From: Oscillospiraceae bacterium
GTDB taxonomy: Bacteria > Bacillota > Clostridia > Oscillospirales > Oscillospiraceae
Direction of reading: 5' to 3'
DNA length: 64,000 nt
Assembly (NCBI GenBank): GCA_015067975.1
Contig: SVLK01000001.1
Location: forward strand, 147,513-211,512
This document shows, piece after piece, positions 7,709 through 16,003 of this stretch; within the stretch, counting starts at the first letter, position 1; the number at the start of each line of letters is the position of its first letter. The notes beneath the pieces are model-generated. The model did not search any database. It had not been told where the DNA came from and saw only the letters and a program-made list of their open reading frames with translations. The translations under genes and the position numbers were made by a program.

Positions 7709-9183
7709 AAAAGCATTTGGACAAGCTATGGGGAAAGGCGGTCACATTCGTCGGTATGACGGTGTCTGCCGTTTTGTTCTGTCTTACCTTTTTTAGTGCG
7801 TGGCTCTACTGGAACGTGGGTGCGATTTTATGCAATCTGCTCTTTTTGGTGGTGCTGCTGCCCTGCCTTTCTTTTCAGCTGCGCTCTGCCGGACACTGGG
7901 AGGGTCATGAGGGAATCTACCTGACATGGCTGGACCGGATCCCGCTGGACATTTATCTGTGTGCCGGATTGGTGGCATTTATGCTTGGTATGGAAAGTTA
8001 CGACAGCGAGATAGCATTTGTCTGCGGATTGATCACCACGGTGATGGCGGCCTTACTGGTGCCATCTGTAGCGGCGCGCGTGAAGAGCGGCACCTTATGG
8101 CGCAATACCATGCTGTGGCGTATTTATGCGTTGCTGCGACGCTATCTGGGCACCTTTTTTGCGGCGATTGTGCGTACGCTGCGCTCTATTCCGCTTCTGT
8201 GGAGTACGCTGGCAGTCCTGCTGGCATTGTCAGCCGTCGACCTGCTGTTTCTGGCGTGGGATTCCCGTATGACCACCATCAGCATCTGGACGATGGTGCG
8301 GCTGGTGGAGGTGCTGTTGATCCTCTACATGATGCTGGATATCCGGACACTGTTGCAGGGCGGGGAACAGATGGCCAAAGGTGATTTTTCCCGAAAGATA
8401 CAGGTATCGTCACTGCTGCCGGCGGTACGGCAGCACGCAGACCATCTCAACTCCATACAGGACGGTCTGCAGACAGCAGTGGAGGAGCGTACCAAGTCCG
8501 AACGGCTGAAAACGGAACTGATCACCAATGTGTCTCACGACATCAAAACGCCGCTGACCTCCATCGTCAATTATGTGGATCTTTTGAAAAAGACCGAGGT
8601 TACCGATCCAACGGCGCGGGAATATATTGATGTGCTGGAACGGCAGGCGGCGCGGCTGCGTAAACTGACGGAGGATCTGGTGGAGGCATCCAAAGCGGCC
8701 ACCGGCAATATGGCGGTGCATTTTACCTCCACCAATTTGAATGTGCTTTTGGCACAGGCCTGCGGCGAGTATGAACAGCGGCTGGCAGAAAAGCAGCTGC
8801 AGCCGGTATTGACGCTGTTGGAGGAGCCGCCGCACATTTTGGCTGACGGACAGCTGCTGTGGCGGGTGATGGATAATCTGATGAGCAATGTATGCAAATA
8901 CGCCATGCCCGGTACCAGAGTCTATCTGATCACAGAGGTACTGCAGGACAGCGCGGTGGTGACGGTAAAGAACATTTCGCAATATCCCCTTGACGTATCC
9001 GGTGAGGAACTGACGGAGCGGTTTGTTCGCGGTGACAGTTCACGATCCACGGAGGGGAGCGGGTTAGGGCTGAGCATTGCGGCCAGCCTGACGGCACTGC
9101 AGAAAGGTGAATTTTCCATCGTGGTGGACGGCGATTTGTTTAAGGCGCAGATGACATTTCCGCTGGAACAAAAAGAGATATAA
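7705..9183 (+). CDS. Membrane sensor histidine kinase
   Basis: 492 residues, starting at a GTG that shares GTGA with the regulator stop. Five or six membrane segments occupy residues about 12-210, with little extracellular sequence, so it may sense within the membrane. A short HAMP-like linker (GGEQMAKGDFSRKIQV) leads to the dimerisation domain with His278 in NVSHDIKTPLTSIVNYVDLL, then the ATPase domain with N-box DNLMSNVCKYA and G-box GSGLGLSIA. The DHp motif is that of VanS-type and related Gram-positive kinases responding to cell-envelope signals. It is the partner of the upstream regulator. A bidirectional terminator ends the operon. Confidence 0.95.
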   Translation: MKKHLDKLWGKAVTFVGMTVSAVLFCLTFFSAWLYWNVGAILCNLLFLVVLLPCLSFQLRSAGHWEGHEGIYLTWLDRIPLDIYLCAGLVAFMLGMESYDSEIAFVCGLITTVMAALLVPSVAARVKSGTLWRNTMLWRIYALLRRYLGTFFAAIVRTLRSIPLLWSTLAVLLALSAVDLLFLAWDSRMTTISIWTMVRLVEVLLILYMMLDIRTLLQGGEQMAKGDFSRKIQVSSLLPAVRQHADHLNSIQDGLQTAVEERTKSERLKTELITNVSHDIKTPLTSIVNYVDLLKKTEVTDPTAREYIDVLERQAARLRKLTEDLVEASKAATGNMAVHFTSTNLNVLLAQACGEYEQRLAEKQLQPVLTLLEEPPHILADGQLLWRVMDNLMSNVCKYAMPGTRVYLITEVLQDSAVVTVKNISQYPLDVSGEELTERFVRGDSSRSTEGSGLGLSIAASLTALQKGEFSIVVDGDLFKAQMTFPLEQKEI

Positions 9184-9215
9184 AAAAGAACGGCACAGTT
9201 GTGCCGTTCTTTTTT
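9182..9215. terminator. Bidirectional terminator between kinase and LysR genes
   Basis: Ten-base perfect stem (9188-9197 with 9200-9209), two-base apparent loop, A-run before and T-run after, so it can serve both convergent genes. Confidence 0.9.
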
Positions 9216-9236
9216 ATATCTATATATAGGAAAGTG

Positions 9237-10127
9237 TTATTCCTCGTCGGTCAACTCATAATACTGACGGACGAAATTATAGAAGAGGTCTGCGCTGGTT
9301 TTGTGGCGGGTGCGCTTATTGCGGGAGAAGAGCATGGTACGGGCGAAGAGAGGATCGGAAATATCCACATAGCGGACATCGCCCAGAATATTGGTCTCTG
9401 CCACCTGCTTGGTGGTCAGCAAAATGCCGTATTCCGCGGCCAGCATGTCTGCGCGGATGTGGAAGTCACATTCCAGTACGATATTGGGCGTAAAATTGGC
9501 CAGCTGGCACAGCGTATCAAAATAGGCGCGGTAGGAATAGCCGCGGCTCAAAGCGATAAAACGTTCGTCCTTTGCCTCGGACAGGCTGATACTGGTGCGG
9601 TTGGCAAAGGGGTGATTCTTATGTACTGCCAGACACGGCGCGGTGTTGCCGGGCAGGGGAATTGACTCAAAAGCGGGAGAATCCAGGTCGGAAGAGGGGC
9701 AGAAAATGAAATCGAAACTCTGCACGATTTCGGGGCTGCTCAGCTGCGTGGTAGTAGTCAATGTGCTGTTGATCTTGATGTCGGGATAGCGCTGCATGAA
9801 GGCGCGGAACAGCTTGGACCAAAGCACGGGACTGGCAATGGAAATGGACAGAGTGTTGGATTGTGCCTGCGCATCGGCGGAAAGCTCCTCCTGTGCCGCG
9901 GCCAGCAGGCTGAGGATCTCGTTGGCGTAACGGGCAAAAATTTTACCCGATTCTGTCAGCGAAAGAGACCGGCCGTGGGTGATGAACAGCGTGGTATCCA
10001 GTTCGCTTTCCAACCGGCGGATACTGGCGGCAATGGCCGGAGGCGAAACATAGAAGTGCTCTGCGGTGCGTGTTAAATGCAGTGTCTGCGACAGATGCAG
10101 GAAATACTCCAGCTGCAGTGTTGTCAT
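9237..10127 (-). CDS. LysR-family transcriptional regulator
   Basis: 296 residues, ATG at 10127. The N-terminal helix-turn-helix (MTTLQLEYFLHLSQTLHLTRTAEHFYVSPPAIAASIRRLESEL) is typical of LysR proteins, and the remainder is the periplasmic-binding-like effector domain (NTLSISIASPVLWSKLF, FIFCPSS, ...). LysR regulators are usually divergently transcribed from the genes they activate, and here the 328-base region upstream faces the large SDR-CoA transferase-transporter operon. It therefore probably activates that operon in response to the imported substrate or a metabolite of it. The identity of the effector is not visible. Confidence 0.95.
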   Translation of the reverse strand: MTTLQLEYFLHLSQTLHLTRTAEHFYVSPPAIAASIRRLESELDTTLFITHGRSLSLTESGKIFARYANEILSLLAAAQEELSADAQAQSNTLSISIASPVLWSKLFRAFMQRYPDIKINSTLTTTTQLSSPEIVQSFDFIFCPSSDLDSPAFESIPLPGNTAPCLAVHKNHPFANRTSISLSEAKDERFIALSRGYSYRAYFDTLCQLANFTPNIVLECDFHIRADMLAAEYGILLTTKQVAETNILGDVRYVDISDPLFARTMLFSRNKRTRHKTSADLFYNFVRQYYELTDEE

Positions 10128-10239
10128 AATGATCCCACCCTTCTAAAGGAATATTAACATTCTCTTATGTAAAAGTAAATTACAAATGCAATTTTTGTTT
10201 AACATTTTCCTCTTACATTTGGCAAACAAAAAGTTTAGG

Positions 10240-10269
10240 TTTACACAGCCGCGGCAAAAGACTATACTT
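10240..10269 (+). promoter_or_regulatory. Candidate distal promoter of the catabolic operon
   Basis: TTTACA (10240-10245), 18-base spacer, TATACT (10264-10269). It lies directly right of the second AAACAAAAAG copy, a sensible place for an activator. The transcript would carry a leader of about 180 bases. Confidence 0.55.
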
Positions 10270-10381
10270 AAAGCATGTATTTGTGCATAATAAACAAAAA
10301 GAATCTGGAAAAAATGTTAAAATAAGACAAAGAGATGCAGATTATTAAATAAAAGATTAAGAAAGTCAACGGAATATGTAA

Positions 10382-10410
10382 TTTTATTTTTTCGATACAA
10401 GCCGTATACT
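10382..10410 (+). promoter_or_regulatory. Candidate proximal promoter of the catabolic operon
   Basis: A good -10 TATACT (10405-10410) with only a poor -35 (TTTTAT, 17-base spacing), as expected of an activator-dependent promoter. It is 46 bases before the SDR start codon. Confidence 0.4.
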
Positions 10411-10455
10411 GACCCTACAGACACCTCGTGAAATGTCGAAATGGAGGGATTCGTT

Positions 10456-11193
10456 ATGGGGCGTTTAGAAAACAGAGTTGCAATTATTACCGGAGCGGCT
10501 GCCGGCATTGGTTATGCCACGGCCAAGAAATTCCTGGAAGAAGGCGCCGGTGTGGCGATCTGTGACGTATCGGAAGAAGCTGTGCAAAAAGCGGCACAGG
10601 AGCTGTCACAGTACGGCAAAGTAAAGGGCTTCAAGGTAGATATCACCGACCGTGCGGCGCTGGACGAGATGGCGGCTGCGGTGAAGGCGGAGTTCGGCAG
10701 GATCGATATTCTGATCAACAATGCCGGCATCGTGATGGATGCCCAGTTCTATAAAATGACGGAAGTGCAGTTTGACAAGGTGATCGATGTCAACCTGAAG
10801 GGTACATATAATTGCTGCCAGGCGGTGATCCCCACCATGATGGAGCAGAATTACGGACGCATCGTCAGTGCCGCTTCCGTATCCGGTTTTAACGGTGCTT
10901 TCGGCCAGAGCAACTATGCCGCTTCCAAGGCGGCCATCATGGGCATGACCCGCTGCATGGGCCGCGAACTGGGTAAGTATGGCATTACGGTGAATGCTGT
11001 AGCACCCGGATCCATCATGACAGCTATGTTTGCCGGGGTTCCCGAGGAGATCAAGCAGAAGAAGCTGAAGGATATCCCGGTGCGCCGTTTTGGTGATCCG
11101 TCCGAGGTGGCCAATGTCTATGCATTCCTGGCATCCGAGGAGGCCAGCTATGTGAACGGAACCACGCTGGTGGTTGACGGCGGCAAGAACTAA
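10456..11193 (+). CDS. SDR-family NAD(P)-dependent oxidoreductase (FabG-like)
   Basis: 245 residues from the ATG at 10456, chosen because GGAGG at 10444-10448 precedes it; an in-frame ATG 15 bases earlier lies within that site. The Rossmann motif TGAAAGIG is at 12-19, NNAG at 88-91, and the catalytic set is Ser near 138-141, Tyr154 and Lys158 in YAASK. Closest in style to 3-oxoacyl-ACP or 3-hydroxyacyl-CoA dehydrogenases of the FabG group. With a CoA-transferase and a thiolase immediately downstream, oxidation of a 3-hydroxyacyl-CoA to the 3-ketoacyl-CoA that the thiolase cleaves is the simplest reading. It is the first gene of the LysR-linked operon. Confidence 0.9.
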   Translation: MGRLENRVAIITGAAAGIGYATAKKFLEEGAGVAICDVSEEAVQKAAQELSQYGKVKGFKVDITDRAALDEMAAAVKAEFGRIDILINNAGIVMDAQFYKMTEVQFDKVIDVNLKGTYNCCQAVIPTMMEQNYGRIVSAASVSGFNGAFGQSNYAASKAAIMGMTRCMGRELGKYGITVNAVAPGSIMTAMFAGVPEEIKQKKLKDIPVRRFGDPSEVANVYAFLASEEASYVNGTTLVVDGGKN

Positions 11194-11209
11194 AGCAGGA
11201 GGCGATGAC

Positions 11210-12406
11210 GTGGATAAGCAAATTTTGTCCGGCATTACGGTGCTGGATTTGACGCGCGTATTCTGCGGTCCTTACTGCACCATGTGGCTGGGTGATATGG
11301 GCGCCAAGATCATCAAGATCGAGCAGCCCAATGTGGGTGATGATACTCGCATGTGGGGCCCTACTCAAAACGGAGCCAGCGCATTTTTTGCCAACCTGAA
11401 CCGCAATAAGTACGGCGTTACGCTGAATTTGAAATCTCCCGAAGGTAAGGAGATGTTCCTCAAGATGGTGGAACAGGCCGATGTGGTAGTGGAGAACTAC
11501 CGCCCCGGCGTCATGAAGAAGATGGGACTGAACTATGAGGAACTGCGCAAGGTGAATCCCCGGATCATCTACGCTTCAGCCTCCGGCTTCGGCACATACG
11601 GACCTTACTCCGATCAGCCCGGATACGACATTGTGGCGCAAGCTATGAGTGGTATCATGAGCCTGACAGGCCATAAGGGCGGTCCTCCTACTCGCGTAGG
11701 CTCTTCCATCGCCGATGCCAGCTCCGGTATCAATCTGGTGGTAGGTATTCTGGCGGCGCTGTATGCCAGAGAGCATACCGGCGAAGGACAGGAGATCGAG
11801 ATCGCACTGGTAGATTCTGTGGTGGGTCTGACCACCGTGGAGAATATGCGCTACTTTGCTACCGGTAAGGTGGCCGAGCGCAACGGCAACCACTACGCGC
11901 TGCTGAGCCCCTACGGTTCTTACCGCGGCAAAGATAAGGACTTTATCATCGGCTGCGGCAATCAGAAGCTGTATGAGCTGCTTTGCAACAACGTGCTCAA
12001 GCGGCCGGAACTGATCACCGATCCCCGGTTCCTGACGGTGGTGGATCGTGCGGCCAATGACGATGAGATGCAGATCGAGGTGGAGAAGTGGTCCACTACG
12101 GTGACGGCCAAGGAAGCGATTGAACTGCTGCATGCCAACGGCATCCCTGCAGGCCCGCTGAACGATACCAGCGATGTGGTGGTGGATGAGCATATTGCCG
12201 GCGCGCGTGAGATGTTCCCCGAAGTGGAGCACCCCATAGTCGGAAAGCTGAAAGGCACGGCCGTACCCATCAAGTTCTCTGATACCCCCACCACCATTCG
12301 CAAACCCTCCCCGCTGCTGGGTGAGGACAACGCCGCTATTTACGGCGAGATGCTGGGATTGGACGAGGTACAGCTGGCGCAGCTGAAGGAAAAGAAGATC
12401 ATTTGA
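11210..12406 (+). CDS. Class III CoA-transferase (CaiB/BaiF family)
   Basis: 398 residues from a GTG at 11210, with CAGGAGG 6-9 bases upstream. The sequence opens GITVLDLTRVFCGPYCTMWLGDMGAKIIKIE, the hallmark of family III CoA-transferases such as formyl-CoA transferase, CaiB and BaiF. Asp169, in SSIADASSG, falls at the position of the catalytic Asp that forms the acyl-CoA anhydride intermediate. Enzymes of this family move CoA from one acid to another without ATP, activating a carboxylic acid for further breakdown. The donor and acceptor are unknown; context suggests activation of the acid brought in by the ABC importer encoded downstream. Confidence 0.9.
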   Translation: MDKQILSGITVLDLTRVFCGPYCTMWLGDMGAKIIKIEQPNVGDDTRMWGPTQNGASAFFANLNRNKYGVTLNLKSPEGKEMFLKMVEQADVVVENYRPGVMKKMGLNYEELRKVNPRIIYASASGFGTYGPYSDQPGYDIVAQAMSGIMSLTGHKGGPPTRVGSSIADASSGINLVVGILAALYAREHTGEGQEIEIALVDSVVGLTTVENMRYFATGKVAERNGNHYALLSPYGSYRGKDKDFIIGCGNQKLYELLCNNVLKRPELITDPRFLTVVDRAANDDEMQIEVEKWSTTVTAKEAIELLHANGIPAGPLNDTSDVVVDEHIAGAREMFPEVEHPIVGKLKGTAVPIKFSDTPTTIRKPSPLLGEDNAAIYGEMLGLDEVQLAQLKEKKII

Positions 12407-12416
12407 GGTACAGACA

Positions 12417-13610
12417 ATGAAAGATGTTTATATTGTTGCAGCCTGCCGCACAGCGGTGGGCAAGATGGGCGGTGCGCTGAAGGACATTGAGGCCGATGAG
12501 CTGCTGAGCATCGTGATGAAAGACGTCATCCAACGCGCCGGCATTGACCCCGGTGAGCTGGATCAGGTGATCGTGGGTCAGGCCAAGCAGACGGCAGACG
12601 CCGCCAACATCGGCCGTGTGTCGGCTTTGCTGGCCGGCATCCCCGAGAAAGTGCCTGCTTACACCGTCATGCGCCAGTGCGGCTCCGGCATGCAGGCCAT
12701 CCAGAACGGTGTGCAGGAGATCCAGGTGGGTGAGTCCGGCATGGTGCTGGTAGGCGGTGTGGAGAGCATGACCAATGCCCCCTACTATCTGCGCGGTGCA
12801 CGTTACGGCTACAAGGCGGGCAATGCGGTATTGGTAGACCCCAACACCGAGAGCCAGCCCAGATCGCAACCCATTTCCATCTACGGCTCTTTCGGCATGG
12901 GTATCACGGCAGAAAATTTGGCGGAGATGTATCATGTGTCCCGCGAGGAGCAGGATGCCTTTGCCATGCAGAGTCAGGAACGTGCCGCGGCGGCCATCGC
13001 CGAAGGCAAGTTCAAAGATGAGATCACGCCGGTGCGCATCCCTCAGCGCAAGGGTGAAGACATTATCTTTGAAGTGGACGAACATCCCCGCGCCACCACG
13101 CTGGAGAAGCTGGCAAAGCTGAAGCCGGTATTCAAAGATGGCGGTACGGTGACGGCCGGTAACTGCAGCGGCCGCAACGACGGTTCCAGTGCACTGATTC
13201 TGGCCGATGAAGAGCATGTGAAGAAACTGGGACTCAAGCCTATGGCTAAGATTCTGGCTTGTACCAGTGCAGGCGTGGATCCGCGCATCATGGGTATTGC
13301 ACCCGCCTATTCTTCCCGCAAGGCACTGGAGCGTGCCGGCTTGAAGCAGGAAGATATCGGCCTTTGGGAGCTGAACGAAGCGTTCGCTGCCCAGAGTCTG
13401 GCAGTACTCAAGGAAATGGGACTGGATCAGGAGATCGTCAATGTCAACGGCGGTGCCATTGCCTTGGGTCATCCTCTGGGATCCTCCGGTTCGCGTATCA
13501 CCATTACGCTGCTGTATGAAATGATGCGCCGCGGTACCCGTTACGGTCTGGCCACCCTGTGCACAGCAGGCGGTCAGGGCATGTCTGCCATTTTGGAACT
13601 GTGCGAATGA
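12417..13610 (+). CDS. Acetyl-CoA C-acyltransferase (thiolase)
   Basis: 397 residues, 10 bases after the CoA-transferase gene. The three catalytic residues are visible: Cys88 in RQCGSGMQ, His352 in GGAIALGHPLGSSGSR, and Cys382 in CTAGGQGMS. Length and motifs fit the short tetrameric thiolases such as AtoB or PhaA. The enzyme either cleaves a 3-ketoacyl-CoA with CoA or condenses two acetyl-CoA. With an SDR dehydrogenase and a CoA-transferase in the same transcript the degradative direction is favoured, but butyrate or hydroxybutyrate synthesis cannot be excluded. An 80-base gap with a small TTCACA/TGTGAA inverted repeat (13623-13640) separates it from the binding-protein gene. Confidence 0.95.
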   Translation: MKDVYIVAACRTAVGKMGGALKDIEADELLSIVMKDVIQRAGIDPGELDQVIVGQAKQTADAANIGRVSALLAGIPEKVPAYTVMRQCGSGMQAIQNGVQEIQVGESGMVLVGGVESMTNAPYYLRGARYGYKAGNAVLVDPNTESQPRSQPISIYGSFGMGITAENLAEMYHVSREEQDAFAMQSQERAAAAIAEGKFKDEITPVRIPQRKGEDIIFEVDEHPRATTLEKLAKLKPVFKDGGTVTAGNCSGRNDGSSALILADEEHVKKLGLKPMAKILACTSAGVDPRIMGIAPAYSSRKALERAGLKQEDIGLWELNEAFAAQSLAVLKEMGLDQEIVNVNGGAIALGHPLGSSGSRITITLLYEMMRRGTRYGLATLCTAGGQGMSAILELCE

Positions 13611-13690
13611 TCACGGTATCTGTTCACACGCCGTTGTGAATGAAATGATACATACCCCGCAAAAAATAAAAAAGAAAGAAGGACGTATTT

Positions 13691-14878
13691 ATGAAAAAGC
13701 TGATTACCCTCTTGTTGGCACTGGCTATGATCCTGTCTCTGGTTGCCTGTGGCGCCAAGGACGACGGCGGCAAGGCTAACGCTGCCGATACCATTCTGGT
13801 TGGCTGCTACATGCCCATGACTGGCCCCACGGCTGCTGCCGGTCTGGACCAGCTGAACGGCGTGAAGATGGCCATCGATGCCGTCAACGCTGCCGGCGGT
13901 ATCAATGGCAAGCAGATCGAGCTGAAGGCCTACGATGATACCGGCACGTCTGAAGGTGCTGTGAAAGCAGCTACCCGTCTGATCGAAGAAGATGGCGTGA
14001 AGATCATCATCGGTTCTTCTACCTCCGGCAACATCCTGGCTGTTTCCTCCGTGACTGAGGCTGCCAAGGTGACCCAGGTCGGTACCGGTACCGGCGCAAC
14101 CTGGACCAACATCGGTCTGAGCTACACCTACCGTGCCACCTCCAACAGCACCCTGCCCATCTCTACCATGGCTACCCAGATCAAGGACTTCGGCTACAAG
14201 AAGGTCGCTTTGATGTCCGTTGAGTCTGAGTTTGGTCAGTCCGGCCGCGATTCCATCCTCGCTGCCTGCGAAAAGAACGGTATCGAGCTGATCGCTGACA
14301 TCAAGTTCCAGTCCAACGAGGCTGACTTCTCCGGCGCTGCTGCCAAGGCTATCGCTGCCAATCCCGAGGCTGTGATCGTTTACGGTGTTGGTTACGAAGA
14401 GGCTATGGTGACCAAGCAGCTGCGCGCCAACGGCTACAAGGGCCTGATCTTCACCACCGAAGGTGCTACCGACGCTCAGATGCTGAACACTGCCGGCGCT
14501 GCCGCTGACGGCGTTGTCTTTGCTGCTACCTATGTTGTTCCCGCCACCGCTGAGGAAGGCGCTACCGAACTGATCCGCAAGGTTCTGAAGGAGTGCGTTG
14601 ATACCTACGGTGCTATGCCTTACTGCGACCAGTTCTATCGTGGCTACGACCAGGCTTGCCTGGTGGTCGAGGCTCTGAAGAATGCTGAGGACATCAATGA
14701 CGGCGAGTCCATCATGAAGGCCTTCAAGGGCATCAAGGGCTTCGTTGGCCTGGGCGGTGAGTTCGACTTCACTGCCGGTACCGGTGACGGTCTGGCCAAC
14801 ACCTCCAAGTGGATGATCCTGGACGGCAAGATTCAGGAGTACGATAAGGCTGCTCTGGAGGCTTTCCTGGCTAAGTAA
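13691..14878 (+). CDS. ABC transporter substrate-binding lipoprotein, branched-chain amino acid (LIV/HAAT) type
   Basis: 395 residues with GAAGGA upstream. A lipoprotein signal peptide ends in LSLVACG with Cys20 lipidated. The mature protein is a Leu/Ile/Val-binding type I fold (VGCYMPMTGPTAAAGLDQLNGVKMAIDAVNAAGGINGKQIELKAYDD in overview). It supplies the two permeases and two ATPases that follow. The LIV family also carries amides, urea, aromatic acids and short organic acids, and the surrounding CoA-based catabolic genes suggest an acid rather than an amino acid. Codon choice is markedly more biased than that of its neighbours, as expected for an abundant protein. Confidence 0.95.
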   Translation: MKKLITLLLALAMILSLVACGAKDDGGKANAADTILVGCYMPMTGPTAAAGLDQLNGVKMAIDAVNAAGGINGKQIELKAYDDTGTSEGAVKAATRLIEEDGVKIIIGSSTSGNILAVSSVTEAAKVTQVGTGTGATWTNIGLSYTYRATSNSTLPISTMATQIKDFGYKKVALMSVESEFGQSGRDSILAACEKNGIELIADIKFQSNEADFSGAAAKAIAANPEAVIVYGVGYEEAMVTKQLRANGYKGLIFTTEGATDAQMLNTAGAAADGVVFAATYVVPATAEEGATELIRKVLKECVDTYGAMPYCDQFYRGYDQACLVVEALKNAEDINDGESIMKAFKGIKGFVGLGGEFDFTAGTGDGLANTSKWMILDGKIQEYDKAALEAFLAK

Positions 14879-15014
14879 AGATTTGACAGGTTTCAGACAT
14901 GTCCGATAACGAAAGACAAGTTCGATGAAGTTTATCTGAGCATTGTTGCGAAGACATACTTCACAGCAAACAGCTTGGAACTTATCGCATGTCTTGTGTC
15001 ACGGTGATACAAAC

Positions 15015-15048
15015 GGGGATGGACTTCTCCGTACAGAAGTCCATCCCC
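15015..15048 (+). other. Long GC-rich hairpin between binding-protein and permease genes
   Basis: Fourteen perfect base pairs (15015-15028 with 15035-15048) around CCGTAC, with no T-run after it. It probably protects the upstream mRNA from 3' exonucleases or gives partial termination, letting the binding protein be made in excess over the membrane parts. Confidence 0.7.
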
Positions 15049-15110
15049 CGTATCTTACCCGCTGCCTGTGGGGACGTGCGGTACTTTATTGATTGCGAGG
15101 AGACAAAAGT

Positions 15111-15992
15111 ATGGACCTTTCGTTGATTATTAAACTCGTGGTCGCTGCGCTGATGATCGGTTCGGTCTACTCTGCGCTGGGCATGAGTTACAGTTTGATT
15201 TATAAGGCGTCGGGCCTGATGAACCTGGCTATGGGCAACTTCCTGATGCTGGGTGCTTATGTGGGTTTGACCTTCTACAGTATTCTGGGCCTGAACATCG
15301 GGCTGAGCTTTGTTCTTACCTTTATCGTTATGTTTATCTTTGGCATCATTGTCCAGAGATACCTCATTGATTCGCTGCTGAAAAAAGGTGCAGCATTCTC
15401 TTACATTATTTTGCTGACTGCAGCGCTGGGTCTGGCTATGGAAAACAGTGCTATCCTGATTTGGACTCCCTATACCTTGTATTTTCCCGCTATCTTCAAT
15501 ACTGCCAGCGTGGAAATCGCCGGCGCCCATGTGGCCCCCGAGAACCTGCTGGTGCTTGGCATAGCGGTTTTCAGTTGTGTTGGTTTGTTCATCTTCCTGA
15601 ACAAGACCAAGTTTGGCACGGCAATGCGTGCCTCTGCACAGGATCAGGTTGCCGCAGGTGCGCTGGGCATCAATGTAGGACTGACCAAGGATGTGACCTG
15701 GGGTCTTGCCTCTTCGCTGGCCGGTGTTATCGGTATGGCGTTGGGTCCCGTGTACGGTGTTTACAGCACCATGGGTGCCATGATCGCCCAAAAGGCTTTC
15801 GCCGGCTCCGTGACCGGCGGCTACGGCAACATCATCGGTGCCGTGGTGGGCGGTGTGTTCTACGGTTTCCTGGAGACGTTTGTTTCTGCATTTATCACCA
15901 CTACGTATAAAGACGTTATCTCCTTCACTGTGCTGATCATCATTCTGGTGATCTCCCCCACCGGCCTTTTCAAAGAAAAGGTCATTGAATAA
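15111..15992 (+). CDS. livH: Branched-chain amino acid-type ABC transporter permease, LivH family
   Basis: 293 residues from ATG at 15111, with GCGAGGAG upstream. About eight hydrophobic segments; YSLIYKASGLMNLAMGNFLMLGAYV and the loop FGTAMRASAQDQVAAGALGIN are typical LivH signatures, the second being the contact loop for the ATPases. It forms half of the membrane channel with the LivM protein downstream. The substrate is set by the binding protein and is unknown. The gene follows a 232-base gap containing a strong hairpin. Confidence 0.95.
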   Translation: MDLSLIIKLVVAALMIGSVYSALGMSYSLIYKASGLMNLAMGNFLMLGAYVGLTFYSILGLNIGLSFVLTFIVMFIFGIIVQRYLIDSLLKKGAAFSYIILLTAALGLAMENSAILIWTPYTLYFPAIFNTASVEIAGAHVAPENLLVLGIAVFSCVGLFIFLNKTKFGTAMRASAQDQVAAGALGINVGLTKDVTWGLASSLAGVIGMALGPVYGVYSTMGAMIAQKAFAGSVTGGYGNIIGAVVGGVFYGFLETFVSAFITTTYKDVISFTVLIIILVISPTGLFKEKVIE

Positions 15993-16003
15993 GGGAGGTG
16001 GCA

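Larger units (their letters stand above)
10128..10455. promoter_or_regulatory. Divergent control region, LysR gene / catabolic operon
   Basis: A strongly AT-rich gap of 328 bases with no open frame of coding character. It holds three copies of AAACAAAAAG: an inverted 9/10 match at 10191-10200, and direct copies at 10224-10233 and 10292-10301. The first two form a TTTTTGTTT/AAACAAAAA inverted repeat. Two near-copies of CTCTTAYRTWWR lie at about 10162 and 10209. Two rightward promoters are listed separately. These repeats are the best candidates for LysR binding sites. Confidence 0.55.

Noticed and set aside
13623-13640. TTCACA/TGTGAA inverted repeat between the thiolase and binding-protein genes
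   Set aside because: Only six-base arms, no promoter hexamers beside it and no T-run; too weak to call an operator or terminator.
15998-16003. GTG start for the LivM gene
   Set aside because: This GTG lies within the ribosome-binding GGGAGGTG; the ATG at 16004 is correctly spaced.
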